Below, piece after piece: positions 1 to 7,909 of a stretch of DNA of 64,000 bases. Below the pieces are notes generated by a model, which saw only the letters and a program-made list of their open reading frames with translations, was not told where the DNA came from and did no database searches. The stretch's first letter is position 1; every line of letters starts with the position of its first letter. The translations under genes were made by a program, and so were the position numbers. The stretch comes from an uncultured Collinsella sp. (GTDB lineage: Bacteria > Actinomycetota > Coriobacteriia > Coriobacteriales > Coriobacteriaceae), in assembly GCA_902467875.1 (NCBI GenBank), contig CABQWP010000002.1:23312-87311 (forward strand), written 5' to 3'.

Positions 1-1
1 C

Positions 2-91
2 GATTACCGCATCAGTGCACTCAACCTCTCCAACAGCGCCGCCATCGTCCTCTACGAGGCCCTGCGCCAAACAGGCTTTCCGGGAATGTGA
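2..91 (+). CDS. trmL: tRNA (cytidine(34)-2'-O)-methyltransferase, C-terminal end (partial)
   Basis: Only the last 29 residues are in the window. The reading frame gives LNLSNSAAIVLYEALRQ followed by a short tail ending in Met and TGA. This matches motif 3 of the SpoU/TrmD (SPOUT) methyltransferases, in which N-LSNS-A forms part of the trefoil-knot SAM pocket. TrmL methylates the 2'-OH of the wobble nucleotide of leucine tRNAs; assignment to TrmL rather than another SpoU enzyme rests on this short stretch. The final Met and the stop (ATG TGA) lie inside a GTGACAAAG interspersed repeat, so the C-terminus appears to have been set by repeat insertion. Confidence 0.75.
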   Translation, partial: DYRISALNLSNSAAIVLYEALRQTGFPGM

Positions 92-115
92 CAAAGGGAC
101 AGTCTCGTTGTCATA
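86..115. repeat. GTGACAAAG-type interspersed hairpin (copy 1)
   Basis: ATGTGACAAAGGGACAGTC is followed by a degenerate right arm ending GTTGTCAT. It belongs to a family of short imperfect palindromes seen at many gene ends in this window. This copy overlaps the stop codon of the upstream gene. Confidence 0.6.
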
Positions 116-156
116 TCGGACAATTGTCACATTGACACCCTTCAAACGAAATCAGA

Positions 157-199
157 GATGCCCGCTATCGCAACGTAAGGCATCGCGATAGCGGGCATT
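157..199. terminator. Strong hairpin between convergent genes
   Basis: GATGCCCGCTATCGC (157-171) pairs with GCGATAGCGGGCATT (185-199), a nearly perfect 15-bp stem with a 13-nt loop. It lies between the converging trmL and DUF4230 genes, about 35 bp past the DUF4230 stop. The T-run is weak on either strand, so termination is inferred from structure and position. Confidence 0.6.
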
Positions 200-234
200 C
201 AGCTGAATCAGTAATTTGATTTCAAAGGTAGATA

Positions 235-882
235 TTAATCTTCGAATTCGACATTGACCCTTACGTCTGGACCACAGAACGTCGACACCTGCTTTTTCAC
301 CAGTTTTACTGCACGTTCATCAGATTTTTCCAGCATGCCACTTTCTTGAACCTTTTGCCTCTGGTCCTTATCAGCCTGCTGAAGCAATTTATTTAAATCG
401 TCCGTACTGACCTGATTCCAATTAAGAAAACCATTGTCCTCAACGTACTTTTTAAGCGAGTTCGGATCCGTTGACAACGTCACGATCTCGGAATGCGGAA
501 GCGTAACATTAACAGATTTTATTACCGACTCGTTGTTTTTCGAACGATGGACTTTTACCTTCAGGTTCTCATCGTCTACGTTCAGGCCGATATCCGCCTT
601 GCCATCGATGGTCGCCACATATCGCTTAGTAGTAAATGGGTTGTTAAAACCAAACGGATTCCCTGCATCGTCAATATATAGAACCTGAGTAAAATCGTAT
701 TCGTAGGTAAGCAACTTCGTTACCGGCTTAATTTCTTCCCGAATCGAATCATCGCTTATAACGGTCTGATCGCGCGTCAACCACAGGTACACGCAGCCGC
801 CACAAGCTGCAATCAAGCCTAACGCCAATAGGGCGACAATTATCTTCTGGCCAATTGTTTTAAACGGATTGGAAACGCTCAT
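235..882 (-). CDS. DUF4230-family membrane-anchored protein
   Basis: 215 residues. One hydrophobic segment (about residues 13-34, IIVALLALGLIAACGGCVYLW) anchors the N-terminus, and the rest is predicted outside the membrane. The region from about residue 50, with KLLTYEYDFTQV, resembles the start of DUF4230, a family of single-pass proteins of unknown function. The tail is rich in K/Q/D. Base composition is clearly lower in GC than the core genes downstream, as in the next two genes, which suggests a transferred segment. No enzymatic motif is visible. The family call is from recalled sequence character only. Confidence 0.6.
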   Translation of the reverse strand: MSVSNPFKTIGQKIIVALLALGLIAACGGCVYLWLTRDQTVISDDSIREEIKPVTKLLTYEYDFTQVLYIDDAGNPFGFNNPFTTKRYVATIDGKADIGLNVDDENLKVKVHRSKNNESVIKSVNVTLPHSEIVTLSTDPNSLKKYVEDNGFLNWNQVSTDDLNKLLQQADKDQRQKVQESGMLEKSDERAVKLVKKQVSTFCGPDVRVNVEFED

Positions 883-1049
883 TTAGCCCTTGTCCTCCAG
901 TTGTCCTCAGGGTAATTACAGACTCAATTCATTTATATTGGGTTTTGATGTCAACCAATTCAGAAAGGAAGGACTTAAATCCAACATAATATGAATACAC
1001 ATTCATACGTTAATTTAATACCTATTCTGCTGCACGTAACTTTAGAAAG

Positions 1050-1082
1050 ATTGGGGCACAGACCATAGGCCGGCACCCCAAT
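1050..1082 (-). terminator. Weak hairpin after the secreted-protein gene
   Basis: ATTGGGG (1050-1056) pairs with CCCCAAT (1076-1082) about 50 bp beyond the stop of the leftward gene. The stem is only 7 bp and the T-run is poor. The remaining AT-rich 883-1130 sequence shows no gene. Confidence 0.3.
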
Positions 1083-1130
1083 CCATACATAGGCATCATA
1101 ACGCGTTGATCATTCGATCATATGCCCAAC

Positions 1131-2015
1131 TTAATCAACTGAAACGCTGACGTCCATCCGCTGATCTCGGTCGCTATATCCGATCATCAGTTCCCGTCCC
1201 TTTTTATCCTTTGCGCAAAAACTGCTGTCATACGAATATTCGATGTCCTTGTATCCCTTTTTCTTGCAAGCTTTGATGTATTTGTCGTACCCATCATGAT
1301 CGATGCCAAATGCGACAAACGAAAGGCAGTCTTTTTCGTCTAACGACGTATAGACGATAGGGCAGTCAGGCTTCGGCAAGGATTTTGCAAGGGCTTTTGT
1401 TGGCCAGTCATACGCCTTGACACCGCCCTTTGATGAAGTCGTATAGGTTTTCGACTTGAAACTATAGTACTCGAGATATATCTTTCCATCGCCGCCTAGA
1501 TAGGCAATAGTCGCCACTGAAGGCTCCATCAGGTCATATTGATTCTGCTGGGCATTGGCGACATAGTCACCATGGGTAATGCACGGAACGCTATCAACCG
1601 ATTCTCGCTTCTCGACGATTCGCTGGCTATCCGCCGTCATTTTCAGCGTTGAATAATCGTGCGTAGCCTCTTCCTCATCAAAAACGTCAGTAAACAGAAG
1701 TTTCTGTTCGTCAGTCAACTCCCCTTTCGGCTCAAACTGAATAGTGAACTGAGCAATATCGAAGCTCGATTTATTGTCATATTCAAATGTCATCATCTCG
1801 ACGCCATCAACAACGCCTTCTGAGACACTCCAGTTTAGTTGATCGATTTTTACTGAATCCTTCTTACCTGGCTTTGGCTTCTTTCCGCTTTTCTTAGTCG
1901 CTGCAAATGCGCATGTCGGACTCCAGCCGCGACCCGTAATTCCGAGTGGTAGAGAAATGCCGATTAGCGCCGCCGCGCTAAAAGCCAGAACTGCCGTAAA
2001 TAACTTTTTCTTCAT
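1131..2015 (-). CDS. Secreted protein of unknown function
   Basis: 294 residues. The N-terminus is a classical signal peptide: MKKK, a hydrophobic core, then PTCAFA as a likely signal peptidase I site near residue 39. A Lys/Pro-rich linker (KKSGKKPKPGKKD) follows. Residues 55-130 read like a beta-sandwich (MMTFEYDNKSSFDIAQFTIQFEP), similar to domains that describe comparisons between an ordinary and a modified noun-like ligand surface, but I recognise no family. The start is supported by the signal peptide and by the AT-rich spacer upstream. It shares the low GC of the DUF4230 gene and probably belongs to the same acquired segment. No cell-wall sorting motif or lipobox is present, so release from the cell is likely. 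Confidence 0.6.
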   Translation of the reverse strand: MKKKLFTAVLAFSAAALIGISLPLGITGRGWSPTCAFAATKKSGKKPKPGKKDSVKIDQLNWSVSEGVVDGVEMMTFEYDNKSSFDIAQFTIQFEPKGELTDEQKLLFTDVFDEEEATHDYSTLKMTADSQRIVEKRESVDSVPCITHGDYVANAQQNQYDLMEPSVATIAYLGGDGKIYLEYYSFKSKTYTTSSKGGVKAYDWPTKALAKSLPKPDCPIVYTSLDEKDCLSFVAFGIDHDGYDKYIKACKKKGYKDIEYSYDSSFCAKDKKGRELMIGYSDRDQRMDVSVSVD

Positions 2016-2170
2016 TACATATCCCTTGGTAGTCGTTTAACCTCCCCCTCGTCAAATAGCAGACGAATTGGCGACGCAGTGGCACTATTTGATTCAAGGG
2101 CGTGAACTGGATAAACATCGAGGGAAGGAGTGGGCCCTGTGCAATATACTCCCCTCGTCAAAATGTCTAG

Positions 2171-2806
2171 CTAAAGAGGACGGGCAGACGGCGAACGGTC
2201 ATATCCGTTCGCGTCCGCCCGTCTCCAACGATCAAACGTCGATGCGCTAACGTTCAAAAGCATTGCGGCCTCTTGTCTCGTAACCTCACCTCCTTCGAAT
2301 GATTTGATGACATCGCGGTAGCTATCCGGACGTTCGAGCGTCGGTCTCCCAAATCTCACGCCCCGCAGACGCGCCGACGCGATACCCTCCGCCTGGCGCT
2401 GCTTTATGTTTTCGCGCTCCACCTGAGCCACGTAACTCAAAACCTGAAGCACTAGATCGGCAATAAAAGTCCCCGTAATTCCATTGGGTTGTTCGCGTGT
2501 ATCAAGCAATGGCATATCGAGCACCACGATGGCAACGCGTTTGTCCGTCGTTAGGCGACGCCATTCATCGATAACTTCACGGTAGTCGCGACCCAATCGA
2601 TCGATACTCTTAATCACCAGAACGTCCCCTTCGCGCAGACGACGAAGAAGACGCCGGTACTGAGGACGCCTGAAGTCCTTTCCACTCGCTTTGTCAGCAT
2701 AGATCAAATTCGTTTGGACCGGAAACTGCTCCAGCGCATCCAGTTGGCGATCCAGGTTCTGATCTGCTGACGAAACTCGAGCATACCCATAGATTCTGTT
2801 TTTCAT
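2171..2806 (-). CDS. Serine recombinase of the resolvase/invertase family
   Basis: About 211 residues from MKNRIYGYARVSS, chosen because AGGGG sits about 6 nt upstream; an in-frame start 21 nt earlier lacks a site. The catalytic domain shows YARVSSADQNLDRQLDAL with the nucleophilic serine in RVSS, then IKSIDRLGRDYREV (conserved S-x-DR-R) and QRQAEGIASARLRGVRFGRP leading into a C-terminal Hin-like helix-turn-helix (TRQEAAMLLNVSASTFDRWRR). Such enzymes resolve cointegrates or invert DNA by a 5'-phosphoserine intermediate. Upstream are palindromes (TTCGCGAA near 2879; AATGGGTT-G-AACCCATT at 2885-2901) that could be crossover or operator sites. No transposase partner is visible, so it may be an orphan of a degraded element. 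Confidence 0.9.
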   Translation of the reverse strand: MKNRIYGYARVSSADQNLDRQLDALEQFPVQTNLIYADKASGKDFRRPQYRRLLRRLREGDVLVIKSIDRLGRDYREVIDEWRRLTTDKRVAIVVLDMPLLDTREQPNGITGTFIADLVLQVLSYVAQVERENIKQRQAEGIASARLRGVRFGRPTLERPDSYRDVIKSFEGGEVTRQEAAMLLNVSASTFDRWRRADANGYDRSPSARPL

Positions 2807-2970
2807 AATTGCCCCTATCAGCCGCACGATGGCAGCTTCAGCTCATCTGAGAGCCCACTCACAATAGGGCGTGCAAATTTCGCGAATGGGTTGAACCCAT
2901 TTTCGGGCTCCAACGTAAGCTATTCAAGCACCGCTTCGATAACGCACGGCGCCAACCTTATGCTTTGAAA

Positions 2971-3020
2971 TGAAATTAATCGTTTTTAATTGAGATTAAC
3001 TAGAATAAAATGAAATTAAC
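2971..3020 (+). promoter_or_regulatory. Direct-repeat array upstream of ATPase A (20-bp period)
   Basis: TGAAATTAAT (2971), TGAGATTAAC (2991) and TGAAATTAAC (3011) begin exactly 20 bp apart, two helical turns, and end 10 bp before the ribosome-binding site. The spacing would place binding sites on one face of the DNA. The role as an operator for the adjacent winged-helix ATPase is inference, supported by comparable arrays before the other two gene copies in this window. Confidence 0.6.
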
Positions 3021-3043
3021 CCGAGACGCTAAAGGAGGGCATT

Positions 3044-4144
3044 GTAGAATACCTCGAAAACCCGTTTACCCCCAGTTTTGGTGAGGTTCCTGCCCATCTC
3101 GCTGGCAGACAACAGATTATTCGGGATTTGGACCGTGCCTTCTTGAGCCAGCGCAGGCGCCCAGAATTGACCTCGATCTTCTCAGGCGCGCGTGGAACCG
3201 GTAAAACCGCTCTCATGTCGTCGCTCGCGACAAGGGCGGAATCCCACGGCTGGATAGCCGTAAAGACGACCGCGCTCCCGGGAATGCTTGAGGAAATCGA
3301 GTTCGGGACGAAACGCGCCGCCGGCCATCTTATCGACCCGTCTAAGAACTTCGAAGTCACCGGTCTCGGAATTGCACCGCTCGGCAGCATCGAGGTCAAT
3401 CGCGTTCACGGTGCCTCAACCTGGCGTTATCGCATGAGCGACATAATCGACCAGCTCAACGAGGCGGGCACCGGTCTGCTCGTCACGGTTGACGAGGTGG
3501 ACCCGACACTCGACGAGATGATCCAGCTCGCAGCCACGTATCAGCACTTTGTGACCGATGGGAAACGCGTCGCCCTGCTCATGGCGGGACTTCCCAACAA
3601 CGTATCGACGTTGCTGAACCACAAGACGGTCTCGTTCCTTCGCCGCGCCCAACAATATCATCTGGGTCGCATTGCCGACTATGACGTGCGCGAGGCTTTG
3701 ATTCGCACAATCCAGGAAAACTATCGTCTGGCAGATGCTGAGGGAATCGATAGAGCCGTTCGCTCGATCTCTGGTTTTCCCTTCCTATTGCAACTCGTAG
3801 GCTACCGTGCCTGGGATCTCACAAGCGATTCGAAGGAAATCTCGTCACGCGACTTTGACCTGGGAATCAAAATCGCGCGCGACGAGATGGACGACCGAAT
3901 CCTCGCGGCAACCTATCGGGGACTCACCGCAGAGGACAAGCGATTCCTCATCGCCATGCTCGATGACGAAGAAGAGTCCACCACCGCCGACCTTATCGAG
4001 CGCCTTAAGCGTTCGCCGCAGCAGGTCTCCCGCTACCGACGCCGCATGATAGATGCCGGCATCATCGGGGAGCGAGGACGAGGGCTCGTCGCATTTGAAT
4101 TGCCATTCTTCCGCGACTATCTCGCAGCTCAATGCGTGAAATAG
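3044..4144 (+). CDS. AAA+ ATPase with C-terminal winged helix (paralog A); start codon abnormal
   Basis: About 366 residues. After ENPFTPSFGE and LAGR come Walker A GARGTGKTAL, Walker B LLVTVDEVD, a sensor-1-like ALLMAGLP, the arginine-rich SFLRRAQQ, and GFPFLLQLVGYRAW in the lid. The C-terminal 75 residues form a winged helix (TTADLIERLKRSPQQVSRYRRRMIDAGIIGERGRGLVAFELPFF). The layout resembles Orc1/Cdc6-like and archaeal-type bacterial ATPases of unknown role. AAAGGAGG (3031-3038) lies 5 nt before GTA at 3044, where the homology begins, yet no ATG, GTG or TTG occurs there. Initiation may use ATT (3041), or the start was lost by a one-base change from GTG. The first ordinary in-frame start, TTG at 3128, has no ribosome site and would cut off conserved residues. 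Paralog B (6691-7809) and a remnant (62055-62522) share this family. Confidence 0.75.
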   Translation, partial: VEYLENPFTPSFGEVPAHLAGRQQIIRDLDRAFLSQRRRPELTSIFSGARGTGKTALMSSLATRAESHGWIAVKTTALPGMLEEIEFGTKRAAGHLIDPSKNFEVTGLGIAPLGSIEVNRVHGASTWRYRMSDIIDQLNEAGTGLLVTVDEVDPTLDEMIQLAATYQHFVTDGKRVALLMAGLPNNVSTLLNHKTVSFLRRAQQYHLGRIADYDVREALIRTIQENYRLADAEGIDRAVRSISGFPFLLQLVGYRAWDLTSDSKEISSRDFDLGIKIARDEMDDRILAATYRGLTAEDKRFLIAMLDDEEESTTADLIERLKRSPQQVSRYRRRMIDAGIIGERGRGLVAFELPFFRDYLAAQCVK

Positions 4145-4148
4145 GCAT

Positions 4149-4183
4149 CAATGAGGCAAAGAGGCTGTCCCTTTGCCTCATTG
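4149..4183. terminator. Hairpin of the interspersed-repeat family between convergent genes
   Basis: CAATGAGGCAAAG (4149-4161) pairs perfectly with CTTTGCCTCATTG (4171-4183). It is a GGCAAAG variant of the GTGACAAAG family with both arms changed together. Its position between the stop of ATPase A and the stop of the UvrA-like gene fits bidirectional termination. Confidence 0.6.
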
Positions 4184-4184
4184 T

Positions 4185-6665
4185 CTATAGATAGCGGCCG
4201 GTGATGCTTGCGGGGCAGGCCGCGATGTCGCTCGGCGTGCCGGCGCAGACGATTTGCCCACCCGCATCGCCACCGCCCGGGCCCATGTCGATCACGTAAT
4301 CGGCATTGCGGATAAGGTCGAGATCGTGTTCGATCACGATAACTGTGGCGCCCTTGGCAACGAGGCCGTCAAACACGTTCAACAGCACCTGAACATCGAG
4401 CGGATGCAGGCCAATCGTGGGCTCGTCGAACACAAATACGGCATCGTCCTGCACGCGGCCCATCTCGCTCGCAAGCTTAAGACGCTGTGCCTCGCCGCCC
4501 GAGAGCGCCGGCGTGGGCTCACCGAGCGTGAGATAGCCCAAGCCCAAGTCGTGCAAGGTCCGCAAGCGCGCCTGAACCTTCTTGAGTCCCACCGTGGCGT
4601 CGAGGGCCTCGTCCACACTCATATCCATGAGCTGCGGCAACGTAAGCAGACTCCCGTCCTTGCCCTCGCGATGGATATGCGAAGCCGCGTCTGCATAACG
4701 CGAACCGCGACATGCCGGGCAGACGATCTCGACATCAGGTAAAAACTGCACATCGAGCGATATCGAGCCCGTGCCATCGCACGTAGGGCAGCGCAAGGCG
4801 CCAGTGTTATAGCTAAAGGCACCCGCCCTGTAGCCGGCCGCCTTGGCCTCGGGCGTACGGGCGAAAGCGCGGCGCAGCTCATCATGGATGTCGGCATAAG
4901 TCGCTACCGTCGAGCGCACGTTGGCGCCGATGGGCGTAGCGTCAATCAGGTTTGCGCGGGCAATACCCTCGGCATCGACCCAACGCACGTGCCCCGGCAG
5001 GCGCTCGCCAGCTGCCTGCGCCTTGAGTGCCGGGATGAGCGTCTCGAGCACCAACGTCGTCTTGCCCGAACCCGAAACACCCGTAACCGCAACCAAGCGA
5101 CCGCGCGGGATATCGACTTCGAGCGGCTTGACGGTATGGATGGCATCGGTCGCCATGCGGATATGGCCCTGGTCGAACATTTCGTCGTCAGTCACCTGCG
5201 GACGCAAGCGCTTGGGCTCGGCGCGCAAAAACGGCGCGATGCGACTGCTCTGCGATTGCTCGACCTCGTCTACCGTACCAGCGGCGATCACATTGCCGCC
5301 GCCTGCTCCGGCAACGGGGCCCATCTCGACAAGATAGTCGGCTTCCGCCAGTACGCGCGTATCGTGGTCGACAACAACCACGGTGTTGCCGTCATCCACC
5401 AGATCGCGCATCACGCCCACCAGGCCGTCGACATTGGCAGGATGCAAGCCAATCGAGGGCTCGTCCAGTACATAGAGCACGCCCGTCGAGCGATTGCGCA
5501 CCACGCGGGCGAGCTGGACGCGCTGGCGCTCACCCGTGGAGAGCGTGGCGCCGGCGCGGTCGAGCGAGAGATAGTCAAGCCCCAGGTCGACCAAGCGACG
5601 AGCCGTGCTCAAAAATGAATCGCAGATATCCACTGCCATGGGCTGCATCTCGGCCGGCAAGGATGCGGGCACCCCGTGCACCCACTCAATCGCCTCGCCC
5701 AATGTCATGGCCGCCGCCTGTGCCAGATTGATACCGCGTACCTGGGGCTGGCGTGCGGCCTCGGAGAGGCGCGTGCCGCCACAGTCACGGCATGGCCCCT
5801 CGCGCAGAAAGCGCGCAACGCGCTTGAGCCCCTTGTCGTCCTTAACCTTGGCAAGCGCATTCTCCACGGTATAGACGGCGTTGTAATAGGTGAAGTCGAG
5901 CGGCGTGGCGCCCTCGCCGTTTTTGGGAACGTAGAGAATGTGCTTCTTAACCGCCGGGCCGTGGAACACGATATCGCGCTCTTGAGGCGTGAGCTGGCTA
6001 AACGGCACGTCGGTGCGTACGCCCATCTCGCCGGCGACCTGCTTCATCAAATCCCACATGAGCGTACCCCAGGGAAGCACCGCACCCTCGTTGATAGTCT
6101 TTGACTCGTCGGGCACCAGGCTCGCCTCGTCCACCTCGCGCATAACGCCGGTACCGCCACAAGTGGGACACGCGCCGCCGCTATTGAAAGCCAAATCCTC
6201 GGCACTCGGCGCGTAGAACTCGCGACCGCACGCAGGGCACGTGAGCGACAGGCCTGCGGCAACGTTAAGGCTCGGTTCCAAACGCGTCCCGCAATGCGGG
6301 CACACGTGATGGGCGCAACGGCTAAAGAGCAGACGCAGGCTATTGTTGAGCTCGGTCATGGTGCCAAAGGTGGAACGCACGCCCGGCACGCTCGGACGCT
6401 GGTGCAGCGCGAGCGCCGCCGGCACGTGCAAGACCTCATCCACCTGGGCATGTTCGGCCTGCGTCAGACGGCGGCGGGTATAGGTGCTGAGCGCCTCCAG
6501 ATAGCGGCGCGAGCCCTCGGCATAAAGAACCCCCAGCGCCAGCGAGCTCTTGCCCGAACCCGACACGCCGGCAATACCCACGAGCCTTCCCAGCGGAATA
6601 TCGATATCGATGTCCTTGAGGTTATGGACGCGCGCGCCACGCACCTCGATAGCCTGCGGGCTCAT
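4185..6665 (-). CDS. UvrA-like ABC ATPase lacking the UvrB-binding domain
   Basis: About 826 residues from MSPQAIEVRGARVHNLKDI. Two ABC ATPase halves are visible: Walker A GVSGSGKSS and GVSGSGKTT, signatures LSTGERQRVQLARV and LSGGEAQRLKLAS, Walker B VLYVLDEPS and VFVFDEPT. Zinc modules appear as CPHCG, CPACG, CPTCGGTG in half 1 and CPTCDGTG, CPACRG in half 2. Canonical UvrA has some 940 residues. Here only about 45 residues separate CPHCG from the FNSGGACPTC segment, so the UvrB-interaction insert is missing, as in UvrA2 and DrrC-type proteins linked to drug or DNA-damage tolerance. The start at 6665 gives a 25-bp gap to the preceding ATPase B gene; upstream in-frame starts would overlap it. 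Co-transcription with ATPase B is likely. Confidence 0.88.
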   Translation of the reverse strand: MSPQAIEVRGARVHNLKDIDIDIPLGRLVGIAGVSGSGKSSLALGVLYAEGSRRYLEALSTYTRRRLTQAEHAQVDEVLHVPAALALHQRPSVPGVRSTFGTMTELNNSLRLLFSRCAHHVCPHCGTRLEPSLNVAAGLSLTCPACGREFYAPSAEDLAFNSGGACPTCGGTGVMREVDEASLVPDESKTINEGAVLPWGTLMWDLMKQVAGEMGVRTDVPFSQLTPQERDIVFHGPAVKKHILYVPKNGEGATPLDFTYYNAVYTVENALAKVKDDKGLKRVARFLREGPCRDCGGTRLSEAARQPQVRGINLAQAAAMTLGEAIEWVHGVPASLPAEMQPMAVDICDSFLSTARRLVDLGLDYLSLDRAGATLSTGERQRVQLARVVRNRSTGVLYVLDEPSIGLHPANVDGLVGVMRDLVDDGNTVVVVDHDTRVLAEADYLVEMGPVAGAGGGNVIAAGTVDEVEQSQSSRIAPFLRAEPKRLRPQVTDDEMFDQGHIRMATDAIHTVKPLEVDIPRGRLVAVTGVSGSGKTTLVLETLIPALKAQAAGERLPGHVRWVDAEGIARANLIDATPIGANVRSTVATYADIHDELRRAFARTPEAKAAGYRAGAFSYNTGALRCPTCDGTGSISLDVQFLPDVEIVCPACRGSRYADAASHIHREGKDGSLLTLPQLMDMSVDEALDATVGLKKVQARLRTLHDLGLGYLTLGEPTPALSGGEAQRLKLASEMGRVQDDAVFVFDEPTIGLHPLDVQVLLNVFDGLVAKGATVIVIEHDLDLIRNADYVIDMGPGGGDAGGQIVCAGTPSDIAACPASITGRYL

Positions 6666-6690
6666 CTTCTGTTCCGTCACCTTTATCACC

Positions 6691-7809
6691 CTACTCGTGC
6701 CATAAAATGCGATCGCTAATGTACGCGCCCAGCATGGGCACGGTAAACCGGACGAGGCCGTATCCGGCAGCCTCGATGACACGCTCGCGAATCAGGCTTG
6801 CACGATATTTACTCGCCCAGCTCTGAGTGCGATCGCAGCGCTCAATGATATCCGCCATGCGCGTCGGCTTGCCCTCGTCAGCAGCCATGGCCTCGATAAA
6901 GAGGCGCTGTGGACTGCGCAGCCCGTAATACAGAGGCGCGTCAACCGCTTCGTAGAACTCGGAGACGGCATCGGCGTAGCCAGCCTCGACATCGCACACT
7001 TCAATGACCTGAGAGCCATGCCGGACAGCAGCCCGCCACATGTAATATCCCACCAGCTGAACCATATAGGGATGCCCCATGCTCTTGCGTGCCGCAAGGT
7101 CCGCCGTCTCCGCGTCAACGTAAAGACCAGCGTCTTTGACCGTCTGGATATACGAATCGCGCACCTTGGGCAAAGATATCGCCCCCAGCGTACGCTGCTG
7201 GGCACGCCGCAAAAACGTCACGCTCGGCTCTTCGAGCAAGTCATCAACCATACTGGGCAATCCAGCGAACACCAGCGCAAGACCGCGCTGGTCGCTATCG
7301 GGCAATCCCGTAGCATCCTGATCTCCGAGCACTTGCTGATAGAGAACGGCGAGAGCCGCCAGTTCCTCGATAGACGCCGATTGCGCCTCGTCAATCGCAA
7401 ACAGTATGCCCTTGCCTGGACCGAGCTTCTTGAGGCGCTCGTTGACCAGCCCTCGTAACGTTTCACCCTTTGCTCGCGCCGCCTCGACCGACATCCGGCC
7501 AAACGACGGACCGAACTCCATTGACGTCACAACGGGTTTATTCGAGCGAAGCGCATCGGCCAGGCGGTCGCATAAGCCAAGCGAAGCGGAATCGGAGATA
7601 ACCGCCCATCCACGCTCGCTGGCTAGACGTTGCAGCTCCCGCAGGAGAACTGTCTTGCCGCAGCCGCGGTTCCCCGTAATGAGCATGAGCCTGCCCGGCG
7701 CTCCGGCGCCGTTAGCGAGCCCTTCCTCGAAATCTTCGATGACCGACTCGCGACCGATGAGTATCGGAGGCCGCTTGCCAGCCGTGGGCTTAAAGGGATT
7801 TGGATTCAT
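6691..7809 (-). CDS. AAA+ ATPase with C-terminal winged helix (paralog B)
   Basis: 372 residues. It begins MNPNPFKPTAGKRPPILIGRE, equivalent to the NPFTPSFG-LAGR start of paralog A. Walker A is GNRGCGKTVLL, Walker B ILFAIDEAQ, then LVFAGLPSMV, TFLRRAQQRTLG, and GHPYMVQLVGYYMW in the lid. A winged helix closes the protein (TRMADIIERCDRTQSWASKYRASLIRERVIEAAGYGLVRFTVP). The start is supported by GAGGAGG 7 nt upstream. A 10-bp-period repeat array lies 35-60 bp upstream. The UvrA-like gene follows after 25 bp, suggesting a functional pair, perhaps in DNA surveillance or replication control; that is inference. Divergence from paralog A is substantial, so this is not a recent duplication. Confidence 0.85.
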   Translation of the reverse strand: MNPNPFKPTAGKRPPILIGRESVIEDFEEGLANGAGAPGRLMLITGNRGCGKTVLLRELQRLASERGWAVISDSASLGLCDRLADALRSNKPVVTSMEFGPSFGRMSVEAARAKGETLRGLVNERLKKLGPGKGILFAIDEAQSASIEELAALAVLYQQVLGDQDATGLPDSDQRGLALVFAGLPSMVDDLLEEPSVTFLRRAQQRTLGAISLPKVRDSYIQTVKDAGLYVDAETADLAARKSMGHPYMVQLVGYYMWRAAVRHGSQVIEVCDVEAGYADAVSEFYEAVDAPLYYGLRSPQRLFIEAMAADEGKPTRMADIIERCDRTQSWASKYRASLIRERVIEAAGYGLVRFTVPMLGAYISDRILWHE

Positions 7810-7844
7810 GTCGGCCTCCTCGGATTGGCAAACCCTGGTAATAG

Positions 7845-7871
7845 TTATACCAACTTATACCGAGTTATACC
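7845..7871 (-). promoter_or_regulatory. Direct-repeat array upstream of ATPase B (10-bp period)
   Basis: TTATACC occurs at 7845, 7855 and 7865 on the plus strand, read as GGTATAA on the coding strand, with exactly one helical turn between copies. The array overlaps plausible TATAAT-like boxes, so protein binding would block transcription. It differs in sequence from the array before paralog A but has the same architecture. Confidence 0.6.
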
Positions 7872-7876
7872 AATAG

Positions 7877-7909
7877 CATGTGACAAAGGAACTGTCCCTT
7901 TGTCACATG
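7877..7909. repeat. GTGACAAAG-type interspersed hairpin (copy 3)
   Basis: CATGTGACAAAGG and CCTTTGTCACATG form a perfect stem around a short loop. The element overlaps the stop codon of the TetM-like gene: its final Met-stop (ATG TGA) is repeat sequence, as at trmL. It also separates that gene from the ATPase B promoter. Confidence 0.75.

Noticed and set aside
2971..3020. CRISPR-like array
   Set aside because: Only three 10-bp units with 10-bp spacers, no cas genes; fits an operator array better. The same applies to the 61992 and 63897 arrays.
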